64,000 nucleotides of DNA from Aphelidium insulamus (taxonomy: Eukaryota > Aphelidiomycota > Aphelidea > Aphelidiaceae): contig JAZDSV010000002.1 in assembly GCA_036784855.1 (NCBI GenBank), positions 356,501-420,500 of the forward strand, given 5' to 3'. A program made the translations under genes and the position numbers. The notes beneath the pieces are model-generated. The model saw nothing but the letters and a program-made list of their open reading frames with translations, did no database searches and was not told where the DNA came from. Shown in pieces: positions 21,090-32,598 of this stretch (within the stretch, counting starts at the first letter, position 1; each line of letters begins with the position of its first letter).

Positions 21090-24000
21090 ATGAAGGGAAC
21101 CGTGTCGGACGACAGCCTCAAGCGCATGTACGCTGCGGTGCATGCACGTGTCTGTGCCCTGTGCTAATACTCATATCGCAGCAAGTGCATACAGTTTGGC
21201 GCGTTGTCGTCGGCGGAAATCGCGCAGTACAGCGAGACTGAGCTGTGGCAGCGCGACCTGTACAATGTGGCCACGCACGCGCCCGCTACTGGTGGCGTGC
21301 TGGACCGCCGCATGGTGTGTGTGTGTGTGTGTGGCCATTCATACTATATATTTGCTCACACGGCACCGTAGGGCACGTGCAGCAAGGATGCCACGTGTAA
21401 TACGTGCGGCCACAAGTTGAGCGAGTGCACGGGACACTTTGGGTATATCGCGCTGGCGCTGCCTGTATTTCACGCCGGCTACTTCAAGGCCACCATAACC
21501 ATTCTGCAAGAGACGTGCAAGGTATGCATGATGTATCTATCTACTACGCTGCAGCCGCTAACGTGGCAGTCTTGTGCGCGTGTAATGTTGGAAGAGCGCG
21601 ACCGGCGTGCATATTTGCGCAAGCTGCGGACGCCCCGCCTGGAGAACCCGACCAAGATGAAGATACTCAAGCAGATCAACGCTCAGACGCGCAAATTTAC
21701 CGAGTGTCCACACTGCGGTGCCACCAACGGCGTCGTGAAAAAGGTCGGCGTCATGAAGATTGTGCATGAAAAGTTTCGCGCCAAGGCCAAAGAGTTGGAG
21801 TTGGATGCGTTTCGCGACTCCTTCAAGAATGCCATGGTGCACATGCCCGAGATCAAGCCGCACATTGGCAAGGCGCAGGATGATTTGAATCCGCTGCGTG
21901 TGCTCTCGCTGTTCAAACAAATCAGCGCCGAGGACTGCGAGCTGCTGGGCATGGATGCTGCCACCGGTCACCCTGAGCAGTTCATATGGACGCATATACC
22001 TGTGCCGCCGGTGTGCATACGTCCCTCTGTCGCCATGGACCGCGGCGAGATGGGAAGGTACTTCTGATATCGCGTAGAATTGTTTCGCTAGTTCATCATT
22101 TCTGCAGCAACGAGGATGATTTGACGGTCAAGCTGGCGGAAATTATGACCGTGAACCAGTTTATTAAAAAGAGTATGGATGAGGGAGACACCACGCACAA
22201 GCTAGCCGAGGACTGGGAGTTTCTGCAGATTGTTTGCGCTCAATTCGTCAACAGCGAGATGCCTGGCCTGGCAGCTGCGTCAAATGCATGTGCAATTATA
22301 ATGTCGTATGTCATAGATTTTAACACGTCTTTCAGGCTGGCAAGTGGATTCGGGGTCTGTGTCAGCGGTTGAAGGGGAAGCAGGGTCGCTTTCGCGGGAA
22401 TTTGTCCGGCAAGCGTGTGGATTTCAGTGGCCGGACGGTGATTTCTCCGGATCCCAATCTGCGCATTGATCAAGTGGCGGTGCCCGAGCATGTCGCTCGC
22501 ATTCTTACCTACCCCGAGATGGTGAATGACCACAACATTGACAGGCTGCGGAAGTGTGTCATCAACGGCACCGAGGTACACCCAGGCGCCAACTACATTG
22601 CCAAGGGCGCCATCAAACGGTTTGTGAATGAGTAATTTTGCGCCGTGTTAACTAATCATCTCTGCAGCTATCTCAAGTTTGTGTCGGACCGCGAGCTGGC
22701 CGCCAAAGAGCTTTGCATTGGTGACATTGTTGAGCGCCACTTGCAGGACGGTGATATCGTGCTGTTCAACCGTCAGCCATCGCTGCACAAGCTGAGTATT
22801 ATGGCGCACTATGCCAAGATTTTACCGTGGAGAACCTTTCGATTTAACGAGTGTGTCTGCACGCCTTATAATGCCGACTTTGACGGCGACGAGATGAATT
22901 TACACGTGCCTCAGACGGAGGAGGCTCGAGCCGAGGCCATTGAGCTGATGGGCACAAAGAATAATTTGGTGACTCCGAGAAACGGCCAGCCTCTTATCGC
23001 CGCCACGCAAGACTTTATCACTGGTGCTTACTTGTTGTCGCGAAAGGACTTTTTCTGCACCAGGGCGCAGATCTGTCAGCTGGTGGGATATATGTGCGAC
23101 GCGGAGCTTCACATTGACTTGCCTCCACCGGCAATCATAAAACCGATGCGCCTATGGACTGGCAAGCAGATATTCGGACTGCTGCTCAAACCAAACGCTA
23201 AATCTCCGGTTAAAATCAACCTGGAAACCAAAACCCGCTCGTTTGTCAAGGACGCCATCAGGACATCTTACCTGTGCCCTAATGATGGGTGGCTGGTTAT
23301 TCGCAACTCGGAACTGCTGTCCGGTGTGGTAGATAAGTCAATTGTGGGTGACGGCAACAAGGACTCCATGTTTTACGCTGTGCTTCGTGACTATGGCTGC
23401 GTAGAGGCTGCAAATTGTATGAACAGGTTGGCCAAAATATGTGCTCGTTTCCTGGGCAACCAAGGATTCTCCATCGGGTTGGAAGATGTCACTCCTGGTT
23501 TGCGCTTGTCTCAAATCAGGGATGATGTCATTCAAACGGGATATAAAGAGTGTGACGAGCTGATTGCACAACATAAGGCCGGTACGCTTAAGTGTCAGCC
23601 CGGCTGCGACATGGATCAAACGCTGGAAGCTCAAATTTCGGGAAAGCTATCGAAAATTCGTGACGATCTGGGTCAAGTGTGCCTAACTGAATTAGACAAG
23701 CTGAACGCCGCGCTTATCATGTCAGTGTGCGGTTCGAAAGGCAGCAAGATCAACGTGTGTCAGATGGTGGCTTGTGTCGGCCAACAGATCATATCTGGAA
23801 GTCGAATTGCAGACGGTTTCGACGACCGTACTCTACCACACTTTCCGAAACACTCGCGCACTCCCGCCGCCAAGGGCTTTGTGCGTAACTCATTCTACAC
23901 TGGCCTGACCCCACCCGAGTTCATCTTCCACGCTGCCTCGGGACGAGAAGGTTTGGTCGACACTGCAGTCAAGACGGCAGAAACCGGCTATATGCAGCGT

Positions 24001-25683
24001 CGGCTGATGAAGGCATTGGAAGATCTGGCCATCCAGTACGATTACTCCGTGAGGAACAGCGCTGGAATCATTGTTCAGTTTGACTACGGAAACGATCGCC
24101 TTGACCCGACAATGATGGAAGGCGAAGAGTGTCCGGTGGAGTTTGCCCGCGCTCTGCTCACAGCCATTAATCATCACCCGGCATCGCCATCAGATAGGCT
24201 TATTGCTCCGGATGATTTTCACAGGGAATTTGACGCACTGTCCAAACATCTGGAACTGGAATCTGCCTGTTCTCCGGCATTCGTGGAGTCCGCGCGCCGC
24301 TTCTTGACCGAAACAGTGGTTGAGAAATTGCGACAGTGCAATACACGACAGCTTGCAGCGGGAGTAGCTGACAAACTCTTTCATCTGACAAATGCGCAGC
24401 TGAAGGCGTTTTTGACGACATGTCGATTGAAATACCATCGCGGCCGTATCGAGCCCGGGACGGCCGTTGGTGCGCTTGGCGCTCAGTCGATCGGGGAGCC
24501 TGGAACCCAAATGACGCTCAAGACATTTCACTTTGCCGGTGTGGCCAGTATGAACGTGACCCTGGGAGTGCCGCGCATTAAGGAGATTATCAATGCGTCC
24601 AAGGTGATCCACACACCGATCATCACGGGAGTACTTGTGTCTGACAAGAGCGAGACGGCTGCCCGGATTGTCAAAGGCCGTGTGGAGACCACAACTCTGG
24701 GCGACATTGCCGAGTATATTGAAGAAGTTGTACGCCCGGATGACAGTTTTCTCGAGGTGAAAGCCGACTGGAACGCGGTGAATGGTTTGCAATTGGAAGT
24801 CGACTTGTCCACCATCGCTGAAGCCATCGTTCGGGCACCCAAGCTGCGACTGACACGTGATCAAATTGCTCAAGTTGGAAAAGATCTGGTGCGCGTATAT
24901 GTGCGCGCCAAGGACCCACTGAAAGTATACTTTCAAATGCAAACGATCAAGCGCGCGCTGCCCGGCGTGGTTGTCAAAGGTATCCCGACCGTCGTGCGGG
25001 CCGTCATAAACGAGCAAGAAGGCAACTCTGGCACATATGAATTGCTGGCCGAGGGCTACGGCCTGCGCCAGGTGATGAACGTCGATGGCATCGTGGGCAC
25101 CAAGACGTCCAGCAACCACATCATGGAGGTGGAGAAGGTGCTGGGTATCGAGGCTGCTCGGCGCACGATCATCGACCAGATTCAGTACACCATGAGCAAG
25201 CACGGCATGACAATTGATACTCGACATGTGATGCTGCTGGCCGACGTAATGACCTTCAAGGGCGAAGTGCTGGGTATCACACGGTTCGGCATCGCAAAGA
25301 TGAAGGATTCGGTGCTGATGCTTGCCTCGTTTGAAAAGACGACTGATCACCTGTTTGACGCGGCGTTGTACGGGAAGAAGGATGCAATTGAGGGTGTGTC
25401 GGAATGCATCATAATGGGTATACCGATGCCCATCGGCACTGGTTTGTTCAAGGTAATGCAAAATCAGCAGCAGCAACAAGAGCAGCCAAGGAAGACGATA
25501 AACGCTGAACAACCTGCCAAAAAGAAGAAGCGTGTTGCCGGGGGAAGGAAGGTGGCGACAACAGAAGTGAAGGCGCCTGATCAGCAAGTTGATCTTTCGG
25601 CGCTAATGGCTGATATCAAGGTCGGGCCGCGACCTCTCCTCTTTGATCTGGACGAGTATCACCCAAGCATTTTTGCCCAATAG
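21090..25683 (+). CDS. RPC1: DNA-directed RNA polymerase III largest subunit
   Basis: Seven exons: 21090-21127, 21182-21314, 21372-21521, 21570-22057, 22108-22285, 22336-22631, 22668-25683 (1432 aa). Pol III transcribes tRNA, 5S and U6 genes. The N-terminal clamp zinc site ([16 protein letters not shown]), a second Cys pair (CPHCGATNG), [20 protein letters not shown] and the active-site [10 protein letters not shown] (three Asp binding Mg) are intact. [11 protein letters not shown]-type context, [21 protein letters not shown] (trigger loop) and [14 protein letters not shown]-like C-terminus identify POLR3A rather than Pol I or II; there is no CTD heptad repeat. A Lys-rich insert ([12 protein letters not shown]) precedes the conserved C-terminal [12 protein letters not shown]. 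Intron 5 (22286-22335) is GC-AG with donor AAT/GCATGT; using it gives a spacing equal to the human protein. Confidence 0.97.
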
Positions 25684-25762
25684 ACAACAATAATAACGAT
25701 TTCAGCGTATATTTACGGCTGTAATATGCGCATGACCAGAAACCAAGCACCCAAACTATTAT

Positions 25763-27118
25763 TCAAACAAACTGGTAGCAGCTGGAAAACGAAATCTTGC
25801 GAATCGTTCGACGGCGCGCAAACAGCTTTAACAATTTGTCAATGTCACTTCGGGCAGACACACCGAAATTGCGCTGCATCCACTTCTTAAAGCTGGCACT
25901 GGCAAAGTACCGTTGCTCTTTGCGTACGCGGCGAAAGCGCACCTTCTTGTTGCCATCCACAAGCTCAACGCCCGAGTCGGGGTCCAGTAGAGTCGCCACA
26001 AAGTCATCGTACACTTTGGCGGAAAACTCTTCCATCAGCAGAGCGTCGCCTGTCAAGCGGTACAGCGTTTTTTCGCTGTCAGCCACGCGGAAAGTGAGCC
26101 GCTTCAATGTGCCAGAACTGCCGAGGGTGCTGTCAGACGACTTTTCTAGTAAAGTGTTTTCGGAAGCGTCAGCGTCTGTGTCGGAAAGTGAGAAAGTGCG
26201 CTGCTGCACGGAGCACGGCACAAAAAGCATCTTTTCGCGAACAAGAATATCTGCCAGTCGGCGCACTTCCGATCGCTCCATACCTGCACCAGGCAGATGT
26301 ATATCGCCAAAGAGGGCCTTGACGCACTGCTGCAGACAGTTAACCGCATCCGCGCCCGTGAACACGCGCCGATGCTTGCACCCAAAAGCCATAACGGTCT
26401 TCAAGGCAATATGATCGTTGAAGTCCATGGCTACCATATCCAACTGGTATGCGGTAAGCTCGGCGGCAGTTGAAGGACACGGTGCCGCTTCGGGATTCTG
26501 TTCTTTCGCACTAGATGGTAACTCCCCGGACGTATCTTGGGTTGCGCAAGTGTCGCCCACCGAGTCCGCAATTGCTGTGTTTTCCTCGCCCGCATTTACA
26601 TCTGCAGCCAGTGCAGATTTCACTGCGGCAGCATTGGTTGCGATATCGCCAGTCTGCTGAGGTGTTATTGATTTGTTCTCGGTCGCTTCCATTGGTGCTG
26701 CGACCACGTCAGCTCTATCTGCTGTCGATCTCTCGTCGGCGGATTCGGCAATGGTTTTCTCGGCAGCGTTCGGGTCGGTATCGGGGATAGCAACGACCTC
26801 CACAGTAGTCTGATCTAGTTGTGAAGTATCCTTCTCTGCAGATCCCGGAGTCACCTCAGCGCTCTCTTCAGCAGACTCGGCAAAGGCGACAATCGCAGCT
26901 GCAGCCTGATCGGCATCGAGCGCAGCCACAGCCTCCATCTCCGCAGTAGTCGGCTGCAGTTCTGTAGTATCCTTCTCTGCAGCGTCCAAAGACGACGAGG
27001 TCAATTCCACGCTAGCTGCGGCATTGATCTCTTGCACAGACTCTGCATTGAGCGCATCAGTTGAGTCGATATCGCGAGCATCCGCGGTCTCTGCACCAGG
27101 CCCGTCTGTTGCGTCCAT
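25763..27118 (-). CDS. DEP-like domain protein with acidic Ala/Thr/Glu-rich N-terminal region
   Basis: Intronless, 451 aa from the ATG at 27118 (MDATDGPG). An in-frame ATG at 27334 exists, but that region lies within the divergent neighbour's 5' end. Residues 1-220 are an acidic, low-complexity run of Ala/Glu/Thr/Ser. About residues 230-390 resemble a DEP domain: RRVFTGADAVNCLQQ (compare 'vFtGseavdWL'), then VRRLADILVREKMLFVP and a terminal YRLTGDAL strand. A basic C-terminal stretch follows (VRFRRVRKEQRYF, RRRTIRKIS). DEP domains bind membranes or GPCR tails. The assignment is moderate. The gene is convergent with RPC1 (79 bp) and divergent from the cNBD gene (118 bp). Confidence 0.6.
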   Translation of the reverse strand: MDATDGPGAETADARDIDSTDALNAESVQEINAAASVELTSSSLDAAEKDTTELQPTTAEMEAVAALDADQAAAAIVAFAESAEESAEVTPGSAEKDTSQLDQTTVEVVAIPDTDPNAAEKTIAESADERSTADRADVVAAPMEATENKSITPQQTGDIATNAAAVKSALAADVNAGEENTAIADSVGDTCATQDTSGELPSSAKEQNPEAAPCPSTAAELTAYQLDMVAMDFNDHIALKTVMAFGCKHRRVFTGADAVNCLQQCVKALFGDIHLPGAGMERSEVRRLADILVREKMLFVPCSVQQRTFSLSDTDADASENTLLEKSSDSTLGSSGTLKRLTFRVADSEKTLYRLTGDALLMEEFSAKVYDDFVATLLDPDSGVELVDGNKKVRFRRVRKEQRYFASASFKKWMQRNFGVSARSDIDKLLKLFARRRTIRKISFSSCYQFV

Positions 27119-27236
27119 TTGTGCGTGTTGTGAGTTGGCGCCATGTTTTTGTCGGCGGCGGACGACCAAGGGGCTCGCACGGGGGATTGTTCGGTCGATT
27201 GTTCGGCGAGCAGATTGTTTGTGTTTCGCGATAAAT

Positions 27237-30200
27237 ATGCCGGCGCCTCTCAGCGCGGATGTCCCGTCGCCACCTCGTGCGAAGCCGGCGCGGGCTCTGT
27301 CACCGCGAGACACTATGCAGCTCATTCGATTCATGTCTCGGCATTACCTAATGCGTAGTCTTGGTCCGGCGTGGTTAGCCACTGTCGTCGAGCGCTTTGT
27401 GACTGTGCGCCACATTGGATCCGCTGCTCCTATTGCCATATGGGATCGAAGGCTATACTTGATCATATCTGGAAGCGTAACTGTTCAGTCTCAAGAGTCC
27501 TTGCGGGCAGGGACACTTTGTAGTGGCCACTTCTTTCCAAACTGTTTGCACCGAGAAGTATCCCTTCAGTACATCACGAGTGATACCGACGTTGTCCTCG
27601 CAGAACTTGACGTTGTGTCGTTCATAAAGTCCACCACGATAATGGCGCCTATTTTTCATCGATGCATGGCCAGATGGGGGCTATTGCTGTCGGAGTCGAC
27701 TGGAAAGTCTCAATCCAAATTGTCGTCATACAAGGTTGCCGCCGTAGACTGACATATACAATTCATGGCTGACGCTGTGTGCAGTTGACAAGCTCAAAGA
27801 AGGTCAACGTGCAGTGGATTTCAATTTCCTGCGGTGCAGAGCTGCAATTCAGTTCACTTAATGCGGATTGCTCTTATTTCCTGGCGAGTGGAACGGTGGA
27901 AATTTGTGGCGTGGATGGTCATGTTGTTGGCTACCTGACTTCGGCAAATGCTTTTACCGCCGATTTAATGAAATACGCCATCATATTTGCAGCGGAAGAT
28001 TTGCGGCTAGTTGCCACGTCGGCTACAGTCACGCTGGGTCGAATTGCGGAACCCATGGGAACAAAGCCGGTCAAAATGTCGCATTTGCTAGGAACTCATA
28101 TTCTAAAACGGAGCTACGAAAAATCATTGAAACGCGCCGCAGGTCATTGTGCATTGGAATGGAAGTTGCATCAGCTGAGCATTGCGGTGCTTACACCTGA
28201 TCAGATTTCGTATATGACGCGAAATATTGCGAACCTTGTACGTTAATTACTGCTGTTTGTCTCGTGCGACCACTTTTTATTACTCAGGTGGATTATTTTT
28301 GCGATTTCGATGAAGCAGGAGTTGCGCTGTTCACGAAACACTGCCCTATACTCCATTGCTTGGCGGGCGATAGGTTACGATTGTTTTCGAATAATCTAGA
28401 TGAGAAACAAGTTATCCTGGACGGCGTAGTTGAATATCATTGTAATGAAGGGCGCGTTAGCATCGCCGCTTTAAACGTAATCTCATCGATTAACCTTTCT
28501 ACGGAGGAATACAAGTGCTCGACTGGGGTTGCAATAATGGTGACTGAACCGCAATGCATAATGAGTTTCGTCAGCAAACATCCGCAATTTATGAAGAACT
28601 TATCAGCTAAAGGCCGATTGCAACTATATAGACGACAAGAAGTAATGAATTTCGACGATGAAAGTAACTATGCCTCAATAGCGCTTAGAACTCTGCAGTC
28701 GGTGAGATTTTCTATTTATCAAACTACATAGTACGCAAAGGTCTTAAGCTATGGGTAGTTGAGCATGTTCAGAACCGTGGCAGCGTCGCCTTCCACGTGG
28801 CAATCGATTCTTCAAACCGCAGTGCTCGCTCGTTATCCTGCTGATTTTGCACTCTTATCGTCGTCGAGTTTCATGGAACCGACGTTATTCATCATCCTCA
28901 GTGGACGAGTCAGGGTTATGTTGACGCTGGATGGCGTTCCGACATTGCACAAGATCCTTAAAGCTGGGGATATATTTGGTCGGCTACCGGACGCCGATTC
29001 TGCTTCGAGCTTCAAGTGTGACTACTTCGCGGGAACTCTCAACTGCGACGTCTTGGTAGTCAACAAGACTGCCTTTGAGGTGTTAAAGCCTGCATTATCG
29101 GAGGACATCTTGACTCGTATCGGTTATCAACTTGAACGCCTGGAAAACGGAGTAATTACCGAAATACAATCCAAAGCGACGGATTCTGCCAAAACACTGG
29201 CGCCGTCAGTGTTGCGCCTAGTAAATTGTGCCGAAATGATCGTAAATCTCAACATCCTAGACTTGCTATCGGTGGCGGATCAACTTTCAGCTCGATTAGT
29301 TTGCCGGCGGTGGGCCGATCACTTGAGAACGCATCTCAACATTGGCAGAAAATGGTTCAGACCGCACGAACTTTCTCTGCAAAAACTGGGGTTTATTCTT
29401 CGAGCATCGAACAGGAGGATACGGGGATTGAAGTTGACCGGGATCGTTTTAACAGCCAGTTTGCTGGCTCACGTCAGCGCCGAATGTCCGACGTTAACAT
29501 ATCTTGACATCAAGGATTGCACCTCCAAAGGGAACTTGTACAACTCAGTGTTGACTTTGATGAAGAACTTGCCTGGACTTCGCACAGTTTTCTTACCGAA
29601 TCGGATCGACTGGCCGATTCAAAAACAGTTCAAAGGCGCAGGCTGGCCAACACTGCGACATCTGTATGTATCCGGCGTTGCGAAGCCGGGAAACCTTCAA
29701 AAACTGCCAGATGTATTTTACTCGTCAAGCAAAGGGCTGCAAACCGTCAGTTTGGCGCATATTGCTGTCCCCGATCAACAATTGAGATTGCTTGCTCAGC
29801 ATTGCGGCCATATTCGGCGGCTTGATCTGCCATTTTGCTCCTTAACCGACACTAGCTTGAAGATAATCTCGAGCGCATTCCCCAACTTAACCGAGCTGGA
29901 CCTCACTGGCTGTGTCGATGTCACCGATGTTGGTATTTTGGCGTTGGCGGATGGACAGCAGAAGCTTCGTTGTCTCAATCTCTCATTTCTCGGCAAAATA
30001 TCTGACGTAGCGGTCATTCGAATCGCCAAAAATTGTGTTGCGCTTCAAAACTTATCGTTGCGGTTTTGTTACGGAATTACCGCATCGTCACTATTTCAAA
30101 TGGCACTAGTCGCTACCAGATTGCAAACGCTTGACTTGTCTGGGTGCAAGCTGCTTACCGCGGATGTGGCAGAATATTTTGCTTCAAACGTAGTTATGAC

Positions 30201-30279
30201 TGCTCCTATCGTTGAAAAACCACATGGGATGAGGGCAACCCATATTCCGCTGCGTGAAAGATATACAGTCGTGAATTAG
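27237..30279 (+). CDS. Cyclic-nucleotide-binding-like / F-box / LRR fusion protein
   Basis: Four exons: 27237-27734, 27785-28237, 28288-28701, 28759-30279 (961 aa). Each of the four exon-encoded N-terminal parts looks like one cyclic-nucleotide-binding fold. The last is clearest: FMEPTLFIILSGRVRVM...ILKAGDIFG. The first has DRRLYLIISGSVTVQ; the second and third are more diverged. None shows the canonical phosphate-binding cassette (GE...RxA), so ligand binding is doubtful. At about 660-700 an F-box follows (LNILDLLSVADQLSARLVCRRWAD), then at least eight cysteine-type LRRs (LTELDLTGCVDVTDVG, LRCLNLSFLGKISDVA, LQNLSLRFCYGIT, LQTLDLSGCKLL). F-box/LRR proteins recruit substrates to SCF ubiquitin ligases. 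The fusion to several cNBD-like folds is unusual. Splicing keeps frame throughout. Confidence 0.75.
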
Positions 30280-30283
30280 ATTT

Positions 30284-30765
30284 TCTAAACTTTTTTCACA
30301 AATCCCAGAACCTGCAAACAGGAGCAGCGTTGGGCGTGTAGGGTGTGCATCCGTATTGGCGGATTCTCGGTGCGATGGCCACGCCATATTGGCAACAGCG
30401 AGTGTGGAGAAAGTCGACCCATTCCGGTCACCAGTCAACCATGCCCAATTCAAAGATGCCGCGTTGAATCTCCAAAGGTCGCTGACAATGTCTTTGCGGA
30501 GAGTTGAGAAGAATTTTTATGCATTATGCAGTTATGGCAGTAACGTTAATGTATTTTTTGCCTTGATTGTAGCACAATGCTCGCCCGCCGTTCGGGTATA
30601 AGTGGCCATCCACACGAGATATTGTACAAAAGCATTATGTCGATGTTGGTGGAATTTGCAGTGAAAGCACTCCCAAAAACCGGAGTCTGAGCAGTCTTTA
30701 ACGGCTGCCCTTTCAGCCATGCCCACTGCTGCGAGACAAGTCTAAGACCCACTAATCATTTTGAA
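30284..30765 (-). pseudogene. Decayed fragment of a Kelch-receptor-kinase gene
   Basis: On the minus strand two blade-like pieces are readable. From about 30760: QQWAWLKGQPLKTAQTPVFG, then, in a shifted frame, RVDGHLYPNGGRA. From about 30500 down to 30290: SDLWRFNAASLNWAWLTGD...WPSHRES...HPTRPTLLLFAGSGIC. These match exons 2 and 3 of the array at 40-55 kb and are closest to the copy at 52126-55530 (WLTGDGN...LWPAHREYS...HPSRPTLLLFGGSGIC). Frameshifts, loss of splice sites and lack of the signal peptide, stalk and kinase show that it is dead. It lies over 9 kb from the array, past seven unrelated genes. Confidence 0.8.
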
Positions 30766-31101
30766 AGCCTGTGCGTTCGAGCAACTACAACTTCAGAATT
30801 GATCAACTTCAGCAAAGAATTACAGCTTCTGTTCATCGTGAGATAATGTCCGTCTCGCTCCAGGATGCGACCACGGCGAAAACGCGCCCACAACCGATTG
30901 TTGTTGCGTTTTGTGCGGCCACACAGAGTTGCCTCGCGGCATGATGCATGCAACAGTGCGGTCTTCTTTCTCATTTACTTTCTTTTGCTTGTATTTAGAT
31001 ATTAAATACCATATATTGCATGCAAGATTCTGCAAATATGAACATGCACATGCACACTTGTCTTATGGACCGCAGATAGATAGATACAACTATTATTTGA
31101 C
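30766..31101. other. Intergenic, no gene seen
   Basis: This 336-bp stretch lies between the Kelch relic and the F-box/LRR gene. It is moderately AT-rich, with short frames only. It presumably carries the promoter of the gene at 31102. I see no further Kelch similarity, RNA gene or repeat in it. Confidence 0.35.
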
Positions 31102-32007
31102 ATGGCGGTGTCGCTGCCAGACGACGTGCTGCAGGGACACATACTGTCACTGCTGGCATTGCAGCCGCGAGACTTGCGACAGTGTGCCCGGGTGTGCCGC
31201 CAGTGGTTCGCCTGTGCCAGCGCTCTGTTGTGGTCGCAGGTGGTACTGTGCGGCCGTCGACACAGACAACACTTCATCCACGCCCTACAAGCCGGCATGA
31301 TGGACTATGGTCGGCACATTCGACACTTTTCCGCGGTGGACATGCACGACGACTGTCATGAGGATGGTGATGATGAATTGGACGACTGTGAAGACGATGC
31401 GACCGCAATGAGCGCGGTGGTGGAGGTGCTGGCGGCCAAGTGCGCGCGGCTGCAGACGCTAAACATTATCGCGTGCGGCAGCGGACCCGTGACACTGCAG
31501 CACCTCGTCGGCGCCCGCTTTGCCCGCACGCTGGACACATTGACTGTTCAGCTCACGGAAGATCGACGGTGCGGCGACCTGTTGGCGCAGATGGGCACAC
31601 TCTGCAACCTGCGCCACTTGACCATCGCGGCAACCACGCTGGACAAGAGCGTGGCACTGAAGCTATTCGCGCATATGCCCATGCTGAAGCGCCTGGAAGT
31701 TGTGTGCGCGGCTTTTGATTTCTACACGGATGCCGCCGTGTGCCATGTGGCCGCCAGCTGTCCGCACCTGGTCATCCTGACACTGAACCGCGCCACCACG
31801 ACGGCGCCAGTCAACATCACGGACAGCGCCGCCACTGCCATTTCACAGCACTGCAAAGAGCTCACGGTGCTGCACTTGCCGTACACTAGACTCACGGACG
31901 CCGGTGTGGACACGCTGTTACGCAGCCTGCCGCACCTGGAACAGCTACGTGTGGACGGCTCGCCCAACGTGCGCGGTCCGACGACAATAAGGCGGCGCAA
32001 TAGATGA
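31102..32007 (+). CDS. F-box / leucine-rich-repeat protein
   Basis: Intronless, 301 aa. The N-terminus is an F-box: LPDDVLQGHILSLLALQPRDLRQCARVCRQWFACA ends in the typical V-C-R-x-W core. It is followed by an acidic loop (DDCHEDGDDELDDCEDD, about 80-96) and four or five amphipathic LRRs (LQTLNIIACG, LRHLTIAATTL, LKRLEVVCAAF, LVILTLNRATT, LTVLHLPYTRLTDAGVDTLL, LEQLRVDG). It is the probable substrate adaptor of an SCF ubiquitin ligase. It ends abruptly after the last LRR with a basic tail. SRP9 starts 12 bp after its stop on the same strand. Confidence 0.8.
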   Translation: MAVSLPDDVLQGHILSLLALQPRDLRQCARVCRQWFACASALLWSQVVLCGRRHRQHFIHALQAGMMDYGRHIRHFSAVDMHDDCHEDGDDELDDCEDDATAMSAVVEVLAAKCARLQTLNIIACGSGPVTLQHLVGARFARTLDTLTVQLTEDRRCGDLLAQMGTLCNLRHLTIAATTLDKSVALKLFAHMPMLKRLEVVCAAFDFYTDAAVCHVAASCPHLVILTLNRATTTAPVNITDSAATAISQHCKELTVLHLPYTRLTDAGVDTLLRSLPHLEQLRVDGSPNVRGPTTIRRRNR

Positions 32008-32019
32008 ACACTCCTATAT

Positions 32020-32515
32020 ATGACCAGCCAGCCAAACAGCCGCCGTGTCGCGTCCTATGCGGACTTTGTCGATGCGTCACGCAAGCTGTATGCCGAGTCG
32101 CCCGCCACCGTGAGTACACCGTGTATGTATATATATGTGGACCGTGTGACCGTGGTAGGCGCGCTTCTGCGTGAACTACCGGCCCAGCAAGGCGCGCATA
32201 CGTCTGCGGGCCACCGACGACCGCAAGGTTTGAGCACCTAGCTGATGTGCACGCGTGCATACTGACCACTGGTGCTGCCAGTGCATAAAGTATTACCTGA
32301 GCGACAAGCGCTTCGAAGAGCCTGCCGACGGACACATGCTAATGCTCAAGTGGCAAGAGCAGATGCTGTGCGATGTCCTCGGCGCGGATGTGGACGCGCT
32401 AGAGGCAGCACAAGAATCCACCACTATCAACACCACTCCGCCAACAACGACGACGACGGCTACTACCACATTGCAAGGCAAGCGCGGTAAGAAGGCGTCC
32501 AAGGGCAAGAAATGA
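32020..32515 (+). CDS. SRP9: Signal recognition particle 9 kDa protein (Srp9/21 domain)
   Basis: Three exons: 32020-32109, 32159-32227, 32282-32515 (130 aa). SRP9 pairs with SRP14 on the Alu domain of SRP RNA and delays translation elongation during targeting to the ER. The core matches the family: SYADFVDASRKLYAESPA (compare 'tweeFsraAekLYladP'), ARFCVNYRP, IRLRATDDRKCIKYYL, then a pair of acidic/hydrophobic residues. A C-terminal extension of about 45 residues follows, with a Thr run and a basic end (GKRGKKASKGKK) that could contact RNA. No promoter space exists upstream, because the F-box/LRR stop codon is 12 bp away. Confidence 0.85.
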
Positions 32516-32598
32516 AATGATGCAACTCTATTATGTGCTCTTGTGCAGGCCGTGTATACAAGTACCGCGTGGTTGTAGTGTGTCGATATCCCTTCAGG

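Noticed and set aside
24190-25587. A 465-codon open frame on the strand opposite RPC1
   Set aside because: It is antisense to a strongly conserved Pol III subunit exon, has no recognisable motif and arises from codon bias.
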